64,000 bases of DNA from Diadophis punctatus similis. Its lineage: Eukaryota > Chordata > Lepidosauria > Squamata > Dipsadidae. A model generated the notes under the pieces. The model was not told where the DNA came from. It searched no databases and saw only the letters and a list, made by a program, of their open reading frames with translations. Position numbers and translations under genes: made by a program. The stretch lies in contig JALIGW010000003.1 in the NCBI GenBank assembly GCA_023053685.1, forward strand, positions 46,921,996 through 46,985,995. The letters run 5' to 3'. Positions 10,399 through 21,999 of this stretch are shown here, one piece after another; the stretch's first letter is position 1; each line of letters starts with the position of its first letter.

Positions 10399-11939
10399 AG
10401 ATTAGAATAATAAAATGGCAAAAGTGGTGGTGAAGATGAACAAACTTTCTTCCCTCACTAGCAGTAAAAAGGAAATTAGTGAGTGTACATAGCAGTCTGT
10501 AACCAACCATGATGACACTGAAATGATAACATGGACAGTGTGATGTAATCATATGATAGTGTAATAATATGACAATACCTGATGCAAGGACATAAGTCAC
10601 ATCATTTGCATAATCTGTGGCTATTTGTCCTCTTCAATGTTCGCTCATGAATGCTCTTTAAGTGTAAGTATAGCAGGATGTGAGTATAACTTGGAACCAA
10701 GTCTAAAATGAGAGTGACTTACTGCAGAAATATCCAGTGACATTATGACACTAAAATTCATTATACACATTTTTACAATGATCCACCTTGGTCACATTTC
10801 TCACTTATCTCTCTCAAAATAATCTCTTGCTAATTTTTATCCATAAGCATATAATTGCTGAGCTATATTTCTTCATTACAAACTTGTGTACAGGTATGGA
10901 CAACAATATGCTGTGAGAGTAATTGACAAATATTATCATTTTCCTCTGAAAGAAAGTGCAGGGTTAACTATTTCAGCTAGATATCTGTTATGTTCCTAAT
11001 TAGACATACACTTCTAAAACAGTTTTCATTCTTTATCAAGAGTTGGTTTGTTCATTCTTAAACACACACACCCATCTTCTTTCTTTCCCGATTGTGCAAC
11101 AACTGGAACATATTTGTTTATAAACAATAAGTAATTTCTCCATTTTGGGTTTCTAATGACTACTTCCAACACAGTTCCCTCTCCTAGTAGTGTGATGTCC
11201 AAAGCCATCATAATCCTCTTTACAAACTTCATTCACCCACAAGTATAATTGCTCATTGCAGGAAAACACATTATTGATTCATGGAAATTTTTTTTGAACA
11301 AGGTACTTCCTGTGGTTAGCAAGGATAAGAAATGTGGGTTTGAGTTGCTGACTTATAGTTATGGGTCATGCACCATCACTTAACAGCAGGTGGACTGACA
11401 ACTCAGCAAAGTTGAGACCATGAAATTAAATTGATTATGATTTTGGCAAGAAGAGATGGATTGTAGAACACACAATCTGTGCTTACAGCCAGGAACTCAT
11501 AGCCCTATTCAAGCGACAACTATCAAAAGCCTGGATTTTCCCACTTATCTGTTCTTCAACTACATGATTTAAAGATTAATGTGTGGGAGGTTAAAAAAAT
11601 ATTTGTGATAAAAAATGTTCTTTGTCAGGATATTAAGTATGCTTTGTCCAGGATGTTACACATCTCAGCAAGTTACATGTGGCCTTGTGTTTAATTCTTT
11701 TCTATTTGTACAACATAGTAGATACCCACTGTGGCATGATAATCCCAAGGAAGCCCTGTAAATATTAATTGTAATATTTAATAATATTTAATAATACTTA
11801 ATAATTAATTGGCCTTGTAATAGTAAATGAGCTATTTACGTAGTTCACCCTAGTGACCCTTGTATCTACTAACATGTACTAACTCTGGCATGTACTAACT
11901 CATTTGTTAAAAAAATATTCTTGACAACAAGAGATTCCC
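10399..11939. other. Unassigned 1.5-kb AT-rich stretch
   Basis: No gene family recognised. A 68-codon minus-strand frame ends at 11026 and lacks any known motif. Short AT-rich repeats occur at 11760-11815 (TAATATTTAATAATA units). Confidence 0.4.
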
Positions 11940-11947
11940 ATTCTTTG

Positions 11948-12310
11948 CAGGGTTGGGTTCCTCCCGGTTCGGACCGGATCGCCTGAACCAGTAGTGACCC
12001 ACAGATGATGTCACTGTCAGTGCCGGTCCGTGCGCGCTACCATCTTTTAAAAAAAATTATGCGAATTTTTCCCCTTCTGCGGCTTGAAAAAGCGCCCTCC
12101 CGCCCGCCTGTGGGTGAATTCTGACCTTTATTTCTTCGCCCGAAGCACAGCTGATCAGCTCCTCAGCTGTGTTTTGGGCTAATGCCTGCTTCTGAGCATG
12201 CGCGGAAGCCAAATCGCACGGGTGGACGCGCACGCATGAGAGGAGCAAGCACGCTCGCGCGCAACATCACAATGCGAACCGGTGGCGAAGGTAAGTGGAA
12301 CCCACCCCTG
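11948..12310. mobile_element. hAT MITE, CAGGGGTGGG family (363 bp), TSD ATTCTTTG
   Basis: Starts CAGGGTTGGGTTCCTCCCGG, ends GGAACCCACCCCTG. Exact duplications ATTCTTTG lie at 11940-11947 and 12311-12318. It carries AAGGTAAGT at 12288-12296. The subfamily interior is shared with 20788-21196 (ACCTTTATTTCTT..GCCCGAAGCACAGCTGA block). Confidence 0.93.
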
Positions 12311-12318
12311 ATTCTTTG

Positions 12319-13273
12319 CCTTTGGCATCTATGGAATCATTACATTGTCACAGGTAGGGAGAGAAGGAAAGAGATTGTGTAGATTTCCTGCAGACAAATC
12401 TGACTAAATGCACAAATGTTTTGGCACAAGGCTGCTAATTATATGATGTAACCCTTGAATGTTGGCTATGGGAATCTCATTTAGTTTTGCTGTAATTCAT
12501 TTCCTAATGATTCACCTGGCATGTGCAACCAGTTTTTATTATGTTGATTCTTTACCGTTTCAGACTTGATGTGAGGGAGAAGACATGAGAAACAACACTT
12601 GTTTCTATACACATATAGATTCCCATAAACTGACCTGATTTTCCTTAAATGCTACCTCATTGCTGGATAACTAGGAATCATATATCATATATGACATATG
12701 TCATATATCTGATGACAACAAATTGTCTAGTTTAATTATAAGGCTCGGTGAAATATGTAATTCCTTGATTTGTCCTGAACCACCTATTCTTGTACTGTTA
12801 TCTTGTTCTCTACCCCAGGCTAATTTTATACATCTCTACCATAGCGTATCTCTTCTTTCTCATCTTTTATTTACATTATAAACCTCTAAAAGTTGTAACT
12901 TTATTCCTGTTGGGACTTGTTCAGCCCCCTCTCCAGTCATTTTAATGTCCTTTTTGATACTCTTCCTGATTGATAATATCCCTTTTGAAGTGTAGAATCC
13001 AGCATTATGCACTGTACATTAAGGGTGGCTGCATTCATACGGATAATAATGGATATTTTATTATTGATTTCTTTTCTTAAAAACCCTGAAACAGACTTTG
13101 ACTTTGTAACAACTGCCTTACAGTGGATTGACACTTTCATTGCACCATCCACCATAATTCCAGGATTGGTTTCTTGGTTACTCATGGTCAAAATTGGCAT
13201 ATAGGTAAAATTAGGATTTTTAAAAAATGCTTCAGAATGCATCACCTTACAAACTGTCTTTTTCATTCTAACT
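12319..13273. other. Unassigned stretch
   Basis: No gene recognised. Around 12678-12709 is a short AT-rich palindrome built on CATATATGACATATGTCATATA. Confidence 0.4.
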
Positions 13274-13545
13274 CAGGGATGTCAAACTCAAGGCCCGGGG
13301 ATGGGATTCGTCCCACGGGGTGCTTAGATCTGGCCCGTGGGGCCACCCTGGAAACAGCGAAGGATCAGCCTGCGGTGTCTCTGCCAGCAAAAACGGAGCT
13401 TTGGAGGGCTGCGGGTGGTGCTCCCAAGCTCCGTTATTGCTGGAAGAGAGTTGCAGGAGGCCGTCGCAGCCGGAAATGGCGGTCAGGAGCCCGTTTTTGC
13501 AGGCAGAACGCTCGGGCTACCACAGGCGCCCCCGACACGAGTGAC
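13274..13545. mobile_element. hAT MITE, CAGGGATGTCAAACTC family, 3'-truncated
   Basis: Begins CAGGGATGTCAAACTCAAGG. The interior then has the CTGGCCCGTGGGGCC and GCAAAAACGGAGC motifs shared with the complete copy at 30412-30895. The expected GAGTTTGACACCCCTG right end is absent, so the copy is truncated near 13545 and no duplication can be tested. Confidence 0.75.
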
Positions 13546-14531
13546 GTTGATATCTCTTACGTTATTCTTTTCACCAATACTATTTAATCGAGCATCATCT
13601 GCAAATCTCAGCACTTGAGGTTTATGAACTGTTAATAACCAGCCATCACTGCAAATCTTGGAGTAACCCTAGTTCTTACTGCCTTCTGATCATGAGGTCA
13701 TTGATAATTCATTGCTACAGTTTGTTTCTTGTCCCTTAACCTATTATTGACCTATTGGAGGGTCCATCTTCTTGTTCTATTTCTATTATTGTGGCCCAGG
13801 AAGTTTTGGTTAAGGACATTGTCAAACGTCTTTTTTTAACTCAAGTATATAGTTTCCTGTGGAATCTCCTCAGCTGTTTTGTAACTTTGGTCAGAAAGTT
13901 ACTTTGGCCTCTTTCTTTTTTCAGTATTTGTCTAACAGCTGCGGCAATTTCTTGTAATCATCTAAAGTAATGGAAGCACAGGACCCAACTAGAAGACCCA
14001 AGGGGAATGAGGTTACAGCTGAGGGCCTAAGAGAAAGTATCAGAATGCCCCAAAGCCCTGCTTTTATCAAAGGTAATGCATTCCAGGCCTTTCCCAGTGT
14101 GGCAAGCATTCTTTTAACCTAAAACATCTGGAACTAATGCTTACACAACCTCTTATTAACATCTTCAGCTAAAGCAATTCTAGGACTCCCGCAGACAATT
14201 CATTTCGCTGTCAAACCACAAACTTGGGACTAAGACTTGCCTTAGTTTGCTTCTCATGTTCTTCAGAATAAATACCCCAATTTATTTTCTAAATTTAAAG
14301 AGGATGGAGATTTTGTTTTCTCTTTTTAAAAATAGCAGCAAACGAAAGTTACTGTGTGAAACTCCTGTTGAAGACAAACCTTGCTCTTTTAAAATACTTG
14401 TAAGTTATTTGAATAAAAGAAATTGGTATATACAATATGTGTATATATGCATACACTCTCACTCACACAGAGCAATACAGAATAAATATAAAGAACTCTT
14501 CTATCAAGAGTAGAATTTTTCTATATTTATT
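13546..14531. other. Unassigned stretch
   Basis: No recognisable gene. Contains a purine-rich run and several short frames without motifs. Confidence 0.4.
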
Positions 14532-14764
14532 AGTGATATTTATATACTGCCTCATAGTGCAAGCACTCTCTAAGCGGTTTACACCATTAAGCAATGTATA
14601 TTTATATTGCCCCCAACAATCTGGGTCCTCATTTTACCTACCTCGGAAGGATGGAAGGCTGAGTCAACCATGAGCCGGTGAGATTTGAACAGCTGAACTG
14701 CTGATCACAGTCAGCTAAAGTTGCCTGCAGTACTGCACTCTAACCGCTGCGTCACCTCGGCTTC
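14532..14764 (-). mobile_element. tRNA-derived SINE (squamate type)
   Basis: Read on the minus strand, this starts with a tRNA-like head at 14764 (GCCGAGGTGACGCAGCGG box A region). Body segments follow that match the copy at 24681-24919 (AAATGAGGACCCAGATTGTT and AAACCGCTTAGAGAG). The tail ends in AT-rich sequence near 14532. The box B region is degraded. Confidence 0.75.
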
Positions 14765-15227
14765 ATATATAAAGAAGCATGCAACATAACGCCATCCAAC
14801 TCTTGGATTATAATTTCTACTGACCCTGCTGATTGCTGTGCATAAATAAGATGCTATCTAATATATCAAGAGAACATGAGATTGGATAAAACCTGTCCTA
14901 TTGGCCAGTTAGGGGGTTGGCTGGAAGAAAGGAGTCATATGCATCAATAGGGAACTGCTAGTGGACAAGATACATGTCTGAGTTCTGCACCAAATAAATC
15001 TGTACCCTGAAATAGTGCTCCACGGTGAAGGTTATTTCATTTACTTTTCTAGGGGGAAAACTTCTGGCTTTTTCAGCAAATAATGGCAGCCTTTTTAACT
15101 CCTTTTATCAAAATCCAGGATGGACCCATGTTTCTTTCCCTAGCCACTTAAGCATAATGAAGATGGAACCTGGTAAGAATTTCCAAATAGATAATATTTA
15201 TACTGAACCAGGATGTGTCCTACTACA
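14765..15227. other. Unassigned stretch
   Basis: No gene or repeat recognised. A 73-codon frame at 15025-15246 lacks support. Confidence 0.4.
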
Positions 15228-15275
15228 ATATAACAATAGCACTTAGACTTATATACCGATCCTAGGGCTTTACAG
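15228..15275 (-). mobile_element. SINE 3' portion, split by nested hAT elements
   Basis: CACTTAGACTTATATACCG at 15239-15259 is the 3' tail of the same tRNA-SINE seen at 24681-24919, in reverse orientation. The SINE resumes at 15909 after the nested insertions. Confidence 0.75.
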
Positions 15276-15908
15276 CAGCAGTCCCCAATCTTTCTGGTTT
15301 TACTGACTGGCAGCATCGATGGTGGAGGGGGGGAGGAGAGGGGATGGTTCTGCATGAGAAGCGGCCGATCACACGCACATGTGTGCAGCTCCAACTGTGC
15401 AAGTGGCGGGGTGCGCATGCATGCTGCTTGCACAAAGGGAGCTTTGGTGTGCACACACTTGCCCACCACTTGTGCAAGTGGAGTTGCACATGCGTATGGA
15501 CTCACCCACCGCTTCTGCGGCCCGATTTTGAATGGGTCACAGCCCAATAGCAGGCCATGGGTTGGGGACAGGGGCAGGTTGCACTTACCTCATTACCGGT
15601 GCACTGCCATGTTGTGCGCTTGCATGCACTCGCTATGCACGCACGCCTCCACACACAATTTTGCTTCCTGCACATGCGCGGAAGCAAAAAATCACCGAAA
15701 TCTCGCGCGCGCGTGCGAGATTTTGCTTCTGCGCATGTGCAGGAAGCAAAATCAGCCCAAAAATTCCCCCCAAAAAATGGCGCCGCACAACAGACCGGGG
15801 AAGATGGCACCGGAGCGGTCGCACACAAATAGCGCCATCTGCTGGCCGCTACCGGAATGACAGAGTAGACTGCAGCGGTAGGAACCCACTACTGGTTGGG
15901 GAGCCCTG
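15276..15908. mobile_element. hAT MITE, CAGCAGTCCCC family (outer), TSD CTTTACAG
   Basis: Left end CAGCAGTCCCCAATCTTTCTGG, right end GTTGGGGAGCCCTG. Exact duplications CTTTACAG lie at 15268-15275 and 15909-15916. The copy is interrupted at its right end by another hAT element (15569-15894). Without that insertion and its duplicated 8 bp it would be about 299 bp. A deleted relative lies at 62103-62289. Confidence 0.92.
15569..15894. mobile_element. hAT MITE, CAGGGGTGGG family (inner, 326 bp), TSD GTTGGGGA
   Basis: Starts CAGGGGCAGGTTGCACTTAC and ends GGTAGGAACCCACTACTG. Exact duplications GTTGGGGA lie at 15561-15568 and 15895-15902. It lies entirely within the CAGCAGTCCCC element. The interior has GCAGGAAGCAAAATC units in both orientations and a CGCGCGCGCGTGCGAG core. 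Confidence 0.93.
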
Positions 15909-16090
15909 CTTTACAGCACTCTCTGGGTGGTTTACAATGTCAGCATGTTGCCTGCAATAATCTGGATTCTTATTTTACTGATCTCGGAAGCCTGGAAGAC
16001 TGAGTCAATCTTGAGCCCTATCAGGATCGAACTTCAGACTGGGCAGAGTTAGCCTGCAAAACTGCATTCTAACCACTGTGCCACCAGGTT
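15909..16090 (-). mobile_element. SINE 5' portion (tRNA head), continuation of 15228-15275
   Basis: Continues the SINE in reverse orientation: CTTTACAGCACTCTCTGGG, then AATCTGGATTCTTATTTTAC. A tRNA-like head region ends near 16088 (ATTCTAACCACTGTGCCACC on plus). Confidence 0.75.
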
Positions 16091-17518
16091 TGCCATCCTA
16101 TATAGTATCAGCTGAATTGGATCATGGTGGAGTGACAATGCACCATCTTTTCCAGTGCAATAGAATTTGCTACCACTCTTTTAGGGACTAATGTGTGGGC
16201 ATACTTAGACATGCACAGCCAGGATGTGCAGCTTTTCTTAGTCTAGCATGCTTTGGACCATGGATTACAGTTTTAACATTCCTCAACCAGCATGGCCAAT
16301 ACTGACTAGAGGTTGTGGAAATGGTGATTTAATACACCCGAAGGACTTCTGGTTTTTAAAGATTGGAATGATTGTTATATTCTATCACTCAAGAACAACC
16401 AGCCTGATTACTGTTACGTACTGCATTTTGCTTGCTTGCTTGTTTACAAGAAAGAAAATCATCTGTCCTTCATCCTTTTCTCCCGTTTCCTTTAGGCTTT
16501 TAAAATCTTGCAATGTGCCACACCCATGGGAAATAACTGTGGAGAGATTTGCTGAATAATTTTGGCATGATGGAAAGTTAATAAATAAACCTGTCCAAGA
16601 CTGTGTATGAAGTGATACTAGGTTAAAAAAAACATTTAACAACCCCTTTTTTGTGCTTGCCTGGCACAGCATGGTGGACAATAGTATTCTGTCCTGATTC
16701 ATGGTTTCGAAGAAGTAATCTATTACAGGCGATTGCCTCACCTATTCACTAGGGTTGGGGCTGGAAGGAACAGTTTGTGCAGTTTAAATCTAGCCAGAGA
16801 AAGGAAAAAGAGTTGAGCTGATCAGGGATGTTTCTCAGAAGGATTCCTGTAGGCAAAACCAGCTTTTTAGGATGCTGGGTTCTATAGGCCCATTTACTTT
16901 CCAGTGGTTCATATTTCAATAAAGTAATATATTTGTAAATAAAGGCATTGTATCAAGAACAAATAACCACAAAAACTGATTCTCAAAATTTTTATTCCCG
17001 TTTTCTGCAACTAAAATATAACATAGAACATATATGCAGTCTTTTTTTTAAAATGTCCCTTCCCTTCTCTTCTGGATCCCATGTATGAATGTACCCCACC
17101 AAAAATAATTGGGGTATATTTGGAATTATCAGATGGGCCAATACTTCCTATTTCAATTATAATAGCTAATCAGTTAAATACACCCCAAGAGTAATTTCAG
17201 TATTAGGAGCTTTCACACTTCTTTCCTGGTGAATAGATTACAGGCAATGCACAAACATAAAAAATAATAATTTGTGAATATAAAAAACATCATTTGCAAA
17301 GATGCAGTGAGAAATGGGGAGGAGGAATTCAAATGACATTCTGCCTGCAGGTAGAGCCATAGGGCAGGTCTATATTTTCTGCTTGGCTTACAATCTGTAC
17401 GGATCCCTCTCTGCTTCTTGAGTGTCAGAATAGGCTCCATCATCTTCTAGCCATTCCTAGCCATTGCAAATGCACATCTTCCTGCATTTTGAAGCTCTGC
17501 TGCTGTCCCTCCTAAGTC
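16091..17518. other. Unassigned 1.4-kb stretch
   Basis: AT-rich. Frames of 103 codons (+, 16248-16559) and 118 codons (-, 16385-16741) overlap each other on opposite strands and show no known motif. I do not call a gene. Confidence 0.4.
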
Positions 17519-17526
17519 ATCTTAAG

Positions 17527-17833
17527 CAGGGGCGGGTTCCTTTTATCTTTTCCTACTGGTGCGCATCGCGACATTTCTCGCATGCACGCTCCCTACGCTC
17601 GCATGCTTGCGCGCATCCCGGCACATAATTTTAGTTCCGTACATGCGCAGAGGGACGATTTTACTTCCGTGCATGCTCAGAGAGCCGAAAAATCGCCAAA
17701 AATTAGGAAAAAAATATGGCAGTGCGCACGGACCGGCACAGACAGCACAGGATCCGTCACACCTAAATTACATCATCAGCAGGCTACTACCAGAGCACAC
17801 GCACTGGACCGCACCGGTAGGAACCCACCTCTG
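17527..17833. mobile_element. hAT MITE, CAGGGGTGGG family (307 bp), TSD ATCTTAAG
   Basis: Starts CAGGGGCGGGTTCC, ends GGTAGGAACCCACCTCTG. Exact duplications ATCTTAAG lie at 17519-17526 and 17834-17841. The interior has ACATGCGCAGAGG-type units. Confidence 0.93.
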
Positions 17834-17841
17834 ATCTTAAG

Positions 17842-18211
17842 CCCTTCCTGGTGAACAATCTGCCATCCTATTTTCCAATCTCCTGGCAGCTCCAGTTGGC
17901 TATTCATCCTCTCCAGGGCCTGGTCATTGCCCTGTGCACAGCTGCTAAGGCTCCCATGTTTTCAGCTGCCCACGGAACTGCAAAACTTAATTTTTAAACC
18001 ATTTCCTTATATCTTTAAATGGTAATATAAGCACATTGATATGAAGTTACCACGTTTCAGTGGATACTAGCTTGAAGCTTAATCATCAGTTCTTACTCAC
18101 ACCAAAGTTTCCATGGAACTCTACTGAAATCCAGGAACAAAGAAACAACCTGTTCCCTTTGCTTTAATCTTTATAATGTTAAAGCAACAAGGGTGCGATA
18201 AAAGGTAATAA
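17842..18211. other. Unassigned stretch, then short GA run
   Basis: Nothing recognised. A short (GA)n run follows at 18212-18229. Confidence 0.4.
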
Positions 18212-18261
18212 AAGAGAGAGAGAGAGAGATTGCTTTAAGGTCAAAAGAGAAAACCTGGGAG

Positions 18262-18435
18262 TATTTATATTTATTTTAGTTATTTATTTGCATTCCATCT
18301 TTATTATTTTTACAAATAACTCAAGGCAAACATCCAACACACCTTTTTCCTCCTATTTTCCTGACAACCAGAACCGTGTGAGGTGGATTGGGTTGACTGG
18401 CCCAAAGTCACCGAGGTGGCTATCATGGCTTAAAC
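18262..18435 (-). mobile_element. Sauria-type SINE, 3' part
   Basis: Minus-strand sequence contains the GACTTTGGGCCAGTCAACCC block typical of the Sauria SINE body. The tail is AT-rich, near 18262-18300. The head is across the hAT insertion, at 18751-18826. Confidence 0.7.
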
Positions 18436-18750
18436 CAGGGGAGGGTTCCAGTTACCTTTGCTACTGGTGCGCATCACGATGTTTTGCTCGTGCGCGCATC
18501 CCATTGAGCAGTTTTACTTCCGCGCATGCTCAGAAGGATGTTTTAGGCTGAAACACAGCTGAGGAGGTGCTCAGCTGTGCTTCGGATGAAGAAATAAAGA
18601 TTGGGTGGGCGGGAGGGCTTTTTTCCAAAGCAGAGGACGAGAAGCCACTCAAACTGAAAAAATCACCGAAAATTCCGATAAAAATTACATCACCAGTGGG
18701 CCGCTACCGGTGCACACGTAGTGGTGCGCACCAGTAGGAACCCACCCCTG
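18436..18750. mobile_element. hAT MITE, CAGGGGTGGG family (315 bp)
   Basis: Starts CAGGGGAGGGTTCCAGTTACC and ends CCAGTAGGAACCCACCCCTG. Duplications GCTTAAAC (18428-18435) and GCTTAATC (18751-18758) match at 7 of 8. Inserted into the body of a Sauria-type SINE. Confidence 0.9.
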
Positions 18751-18826
18751 GCTTAATCAGAACTAGAACTCATGGATTCCTGCTTTCTAGCCTGCTGCTT
18801 TAACCATTACACCAAACTGGCTCTAC
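18751..18826 (-). mobile_element. Sauria-type SINE, tRNA-like head
   Basis: Read on the minus strand from 18826: AGAGCCAGTTTGGTGTAATG, the characteristic head of Sauria SINEs (box A-like), then GAGTTCTAGTTCTG (box B region). Together with 18262-18435 this is one SINE copy split by a hAT element. Confidence 0.82.
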
Positions 18827-19149
18827 ATATGTATGAAATATGAAGGCAAACAAAAGTGCAGACACCTGGAAAGCAAAGGGGAAAAGTTGAGATTGGTAGG
18901 GATGAAATAATCCTAAAAGGAAAAGACAGACACTGGGAGATCACAGAAGAAACCAGTCAGCAAAGCTTGAACTTCCCAACATGGATGCAAATGGCAACAG
19001 ATAGAGAAATGACCAATCAGGCCCTGTGGTGCCCATAGTTGAGACTGCACATCAACACGGCTTTGTTGCCAACCAACTGCGATCTGGATTGGAATGTTCA
19101 AACATAATTTCAGGGGCAACTGAGAGCATCATAGCAAGCGAGCAGATTA
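18827..19149. other. Unassigned stretch
   Basis: No recognisable gene; purine-rich with short frames only. Confidence 0.4.
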
Positions 19150-19545
19150 GACTGCCATGTAAAACCATCCTTAGCGAGGGTGATTGATAGATGCCTCTCC
19201 TAGTCATGATAGCAGCATTCCAGTATTTGAGAGGCTGCCACAAACAGGAGGGGTCAATTTATTTTCAAAAGCACCAGAGGGCAGGACAAGAAACAATGGA
19301 TGGAAACTAATCAAGGAGAGAAGCAACCTGAAATTAAGGAGAGACTTCCTAAACAGTGAGAACAATTAACCAGTAGAACAGCTTGCATTCAGAAGTTGTG
19401 GGTGTTTCATCACTGGAGGTTTTTAAGAAGACACTGGACACTCACTTTTCTGAAATGGTATAGGGTCTTCTGCTTGAGTGGGGGGGCTGGACTAGAAGAC
19501 CTCCAAGGTCCCATCCAAGTCTATTCTGATTCTGACTGCAACTTG
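19150..19545 (+). mobile_element. CR1 LINE 3' end
   Basis: Frames read LFSKAPEGRTRNNGWKL, then ERSNLKLRRDFL, both from the C-terminal region of CR1-type LINEs. The 3' UTR block GGACTAGAAGACCTCCAAGG lies at 19490-19509 and a CTATTCTGATTCTG tail follows. Stops interrupt the frame. Same family as 39720-40096, 47795-48355 and 61610-61845. Confidence 0.85.
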
Positions 19546-19739
19546 ATTGTGATGATCAAGGAATGAAACAATGTTGTGATTGGAGAGGAAGGAAATATGG
19601 AGGAAAAGGTATCTCAGGAGGTGCCTCACTACTGCAGCAATGGCCTTGTCGCTTTCTGTGCCTTCTCCAACTTTGTGAAACAATATCTTTCCTGCTTGAT
19701 GTTTTTTTCCCCTGCTTCAGAGGATTGCTCAGCCTAGCC

Positions 19740-20035
19740 CAGGGGCCTGCAACCTTAAACACTCAAAGAGCCATTTGGACCCATTTCCCACAGAAAAGAA
19801 AACACCGGGAGCCACAAAACCTGGGTGGGCGTGGCCAACTTGATATCACTCACTCCCACCCAGTCACATGACCCCCCAGCCACGCCTACCCAGCCGGTCA
19901 TTAGGGCAGACAACTGTTTGTTAAAAAACACCGGGAGCCACAAAACCCTTTGACCCCCCTCCCTCCCTCCCATTCTCTCTCTCTCCTCCCTCTCTGTATC
20001 TCTGTGTATCTCACTCACTCTCCCCCCTCTCTCCC

Positions 20036-20081
<46 letters not shown>

Positions 20082-20252
20082 CTCCCTCTCATCCCCCGCC
20101 GTTGCCCTTACCTTCTCAGGCTAGGCAAGGAATGACTGGGAGGGGAGGGCGAGGGGCAGGGCCAGTCAGTGATGGGATCACCATACAGGGAGCCACAACA
20201 GAGGGCCCAAAGAGCCACATGTGGCTCCGGAGCCGCAGGTTGCAGACCCCTG
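19740..20252. mobile_element. hAT MITE, CAGGGGCCTGCAACC family (513 bp), TSD GCCTAGCC
   Basis: Starts CAGGGGCCTGCAACCTTAAA, ends GGTTGCAGACCCCTG. Exact duplications GCCTAGCC lie at 19732-19739 and 20253-20260. Interior motifs CACCGGGAGCCACAAAACC occur twice (19803 and 19930), and a GT microsatellite lies inside. Confidence 0.93.
20039..20079. repeat. (GT)n microsatellite inside a hAT element
   Basis: About 20 uninterrupted GT units, lying in the middle of the 19740-20252 element. Confidence 0.95.
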
Positions 20253-20260
20253 GCCTAGCC

Positions 20261-20779
20261 AAACAGTGAGTCCACCATCTCTCCTGCAGCCTCTTGTTCT
20301 TTGAGTATGGTTACAAATTGGCAGGTTGTAGCAAAGGACAAATGTCTCAGATAATATCTTTATACCATTAACTGTTTATCAATTGAACATTTAAATTATT
20401 AGATGTTCCTATACTTCCTTCCTTAAAAATATTACATGGACATGAAACAGTTGTGCATATATTATGGACATGAAGCAGTTGTGCATATAAACACAGATTC
20501 ACCTTTCAAAGAAAGAGACAGCTTTATTTCTGTTACTTAGAGTTTGGTCTGCCTATTACATCCCAGCAATAATCAAGCATGGATGTGGAATCACTCTTAG
20601 AGATGCTTGCTTGTATCACCATAGACACCTGCAGATAAAAATAAAGTTAATGACATGTGTATCATGATATAATTGCATAAATGAAGCAAATCATGCCATT
20701 TCTGCCATTTACCTGATGGCATCATGATGCATGTGACACCACCTCACTTGTGACGTCTTCCAGTCTTCAGGCATCTGAT
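20261..20779. other. Unassigned stretch with short tandem duplication
   Basis: No gene. At 20435-20492 a 29-bp unit (ATGGACATGAA/GCAGTTGTGC...) occurs twice in tandem. Confidence 0.5.
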
Positions 20780-20787
20780 GTTCAGAT

Positions 20788-21196
20788 CAGGGGTGGGTTC
20801 CTCCCAGTTTGGACCATGTCGCCCAAACCGTTAGCGACCTGCTGGTGACGTAATTTTGGCGTCACAGATCCTGTTCTGTCTGTGCCGGTCCGTGCTCGCC
20901 GACATCTTTTTTTTCTGAATTTTCAGCTGATTTTCCTGTGTTTGGATGGCTTCACAGCGTTCTGTGCTTTGAAAAAAGCCCTCCCTCCCGCCCTCGGGTT
21001 AATACTGACCTTTATTTCTTTGCCCGAAGCACAGCTGATGAGCTCCTCAGCTGTGTTTCGGGCTGAATCCACCTTCTGAGCATGCGCGAAAGTGAAATCG
21101 TGCGAGGGGACACACACACGCGAGAGAGGAACAAGAGCATGCGTGCGCAGCATCGCAATGAGAACCGGTGGTGAAGGTAAGTGAAACCCAGCCCTG
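20788..21196. mobile_element. hAT MITE, CAGGGGTGGG family (409 bp), TSD GTTCAGAT
   Basis: Starts CAGGGGTGGGTTCCTCCCAG and ends GTGAAACCCAGCCCTG. Exact duplications GTTCAGAT lie at 20780-20787 and 21197-21204. AAGGTAAGT lies at 21174-21182. The interior is close to the 11948-12310 copy. Confidence 0.93.
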
Positions 21197-21204
21197 GTTC
21201 AGAT

Positions 21205-21600
21205 AGTCCTTGACTAACGGGACCAAAATTTCATTGCTAGGCAAGGTGATTGTGAAGTGTTGTTGTATGATCAGCTGTGGTTTTTTTGCTGTGGTTCAGC
21301 AAAGTATTGTGGCTGTTAAGTGAATCATACACTCATTAAGCAAATCCAGCTTCCCCCCATTAACTTTTCTTATCAGAAGCAGGTGAGAAGGTCACAGATG
21401 GCATTCACATGAGCCCAGGACACTGCAACTGTTGTAAATACATGTTGGTTGCCAACCGCCTGAATTTTGATCATGACTCTGGGGAAGCTGCTATGGTGGT
21501 AACTGCAAGGTCCGGTCATAAATCACATTTTTTTTAGTATCACATAACTTAAGCAATTGCTAAATGAATGGTTGTAAGTTGAGAACTACCTGTAGCCTCT
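21205..21600. mobile_element. TIR transposon copy (AGTCCTCGACTTAC family), decayed
   Basis: Begins AGTCCTTGACTAACGGGACC and ends GGTTGTAAGTTGAGAACTAC CTGTAG near 21596. Both ends match the terminal repeats of the elements at 24497-25459 and 31212-31581. The interior shares GATCATGACTCTGGGG-type motifs. No 8-bp duplication is evident. Confidence 0.65.
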
Positions 21601-21680
21601 TCCTGCAAAGCATAAAATAGAACAATTTAAATTAGAACAATTTAAAGAGAAAGGTGGGGTTGCAAGAAGTATACAGTATA

Positions 21681-21999
21681 TACCGTGTTTCCCTGAAAAT
21701 AAGACATCCCCTGATAATAACCCCTATTGGGCTTTTGAGTGCATCCCCCCAAAATAACACCCCCCCCCCTGAAAATAAGCCCCCCCCCAAATATTTAAAC
21801 GCATGCGCAGCTGGTCCCCGCCATTTCCTCTGGTTAGAGTTAGGGAGACAGAGCTGGAAATCAGGTAAGATGTCAAGAGGCGCCCCATCTTGCTCCATGC
21901 ACCCCAAAATAATAAGACCTCCCCAAAAATAAGACCAATCGCTTATTTCGGGGTTCAGAAAAATATAAGACAGGGTCTTATTTTCGTGGAAACAAGGTA
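21681..21999. mobile_element. TA-flanked MITE, TACCGTGTTTCCC ends
   Basis: Left end TACCGTGTTTCCCTGAAAAT, right end TTTTCGTGGAAACAAGGTA. The inverted repeats contain the phrase AAAATAAGAC in both orientations (21696 and 21930-21985). TA at each edge suggests a TA target. The superfamily was not determined. Confidence 0.8.

Noticed and set aside
16248..16741. 103- and 118-codon frames on opposite strands
   Set aside because: They overlap each other, show no motif, and are within chance for AT-rich sequence of this length.
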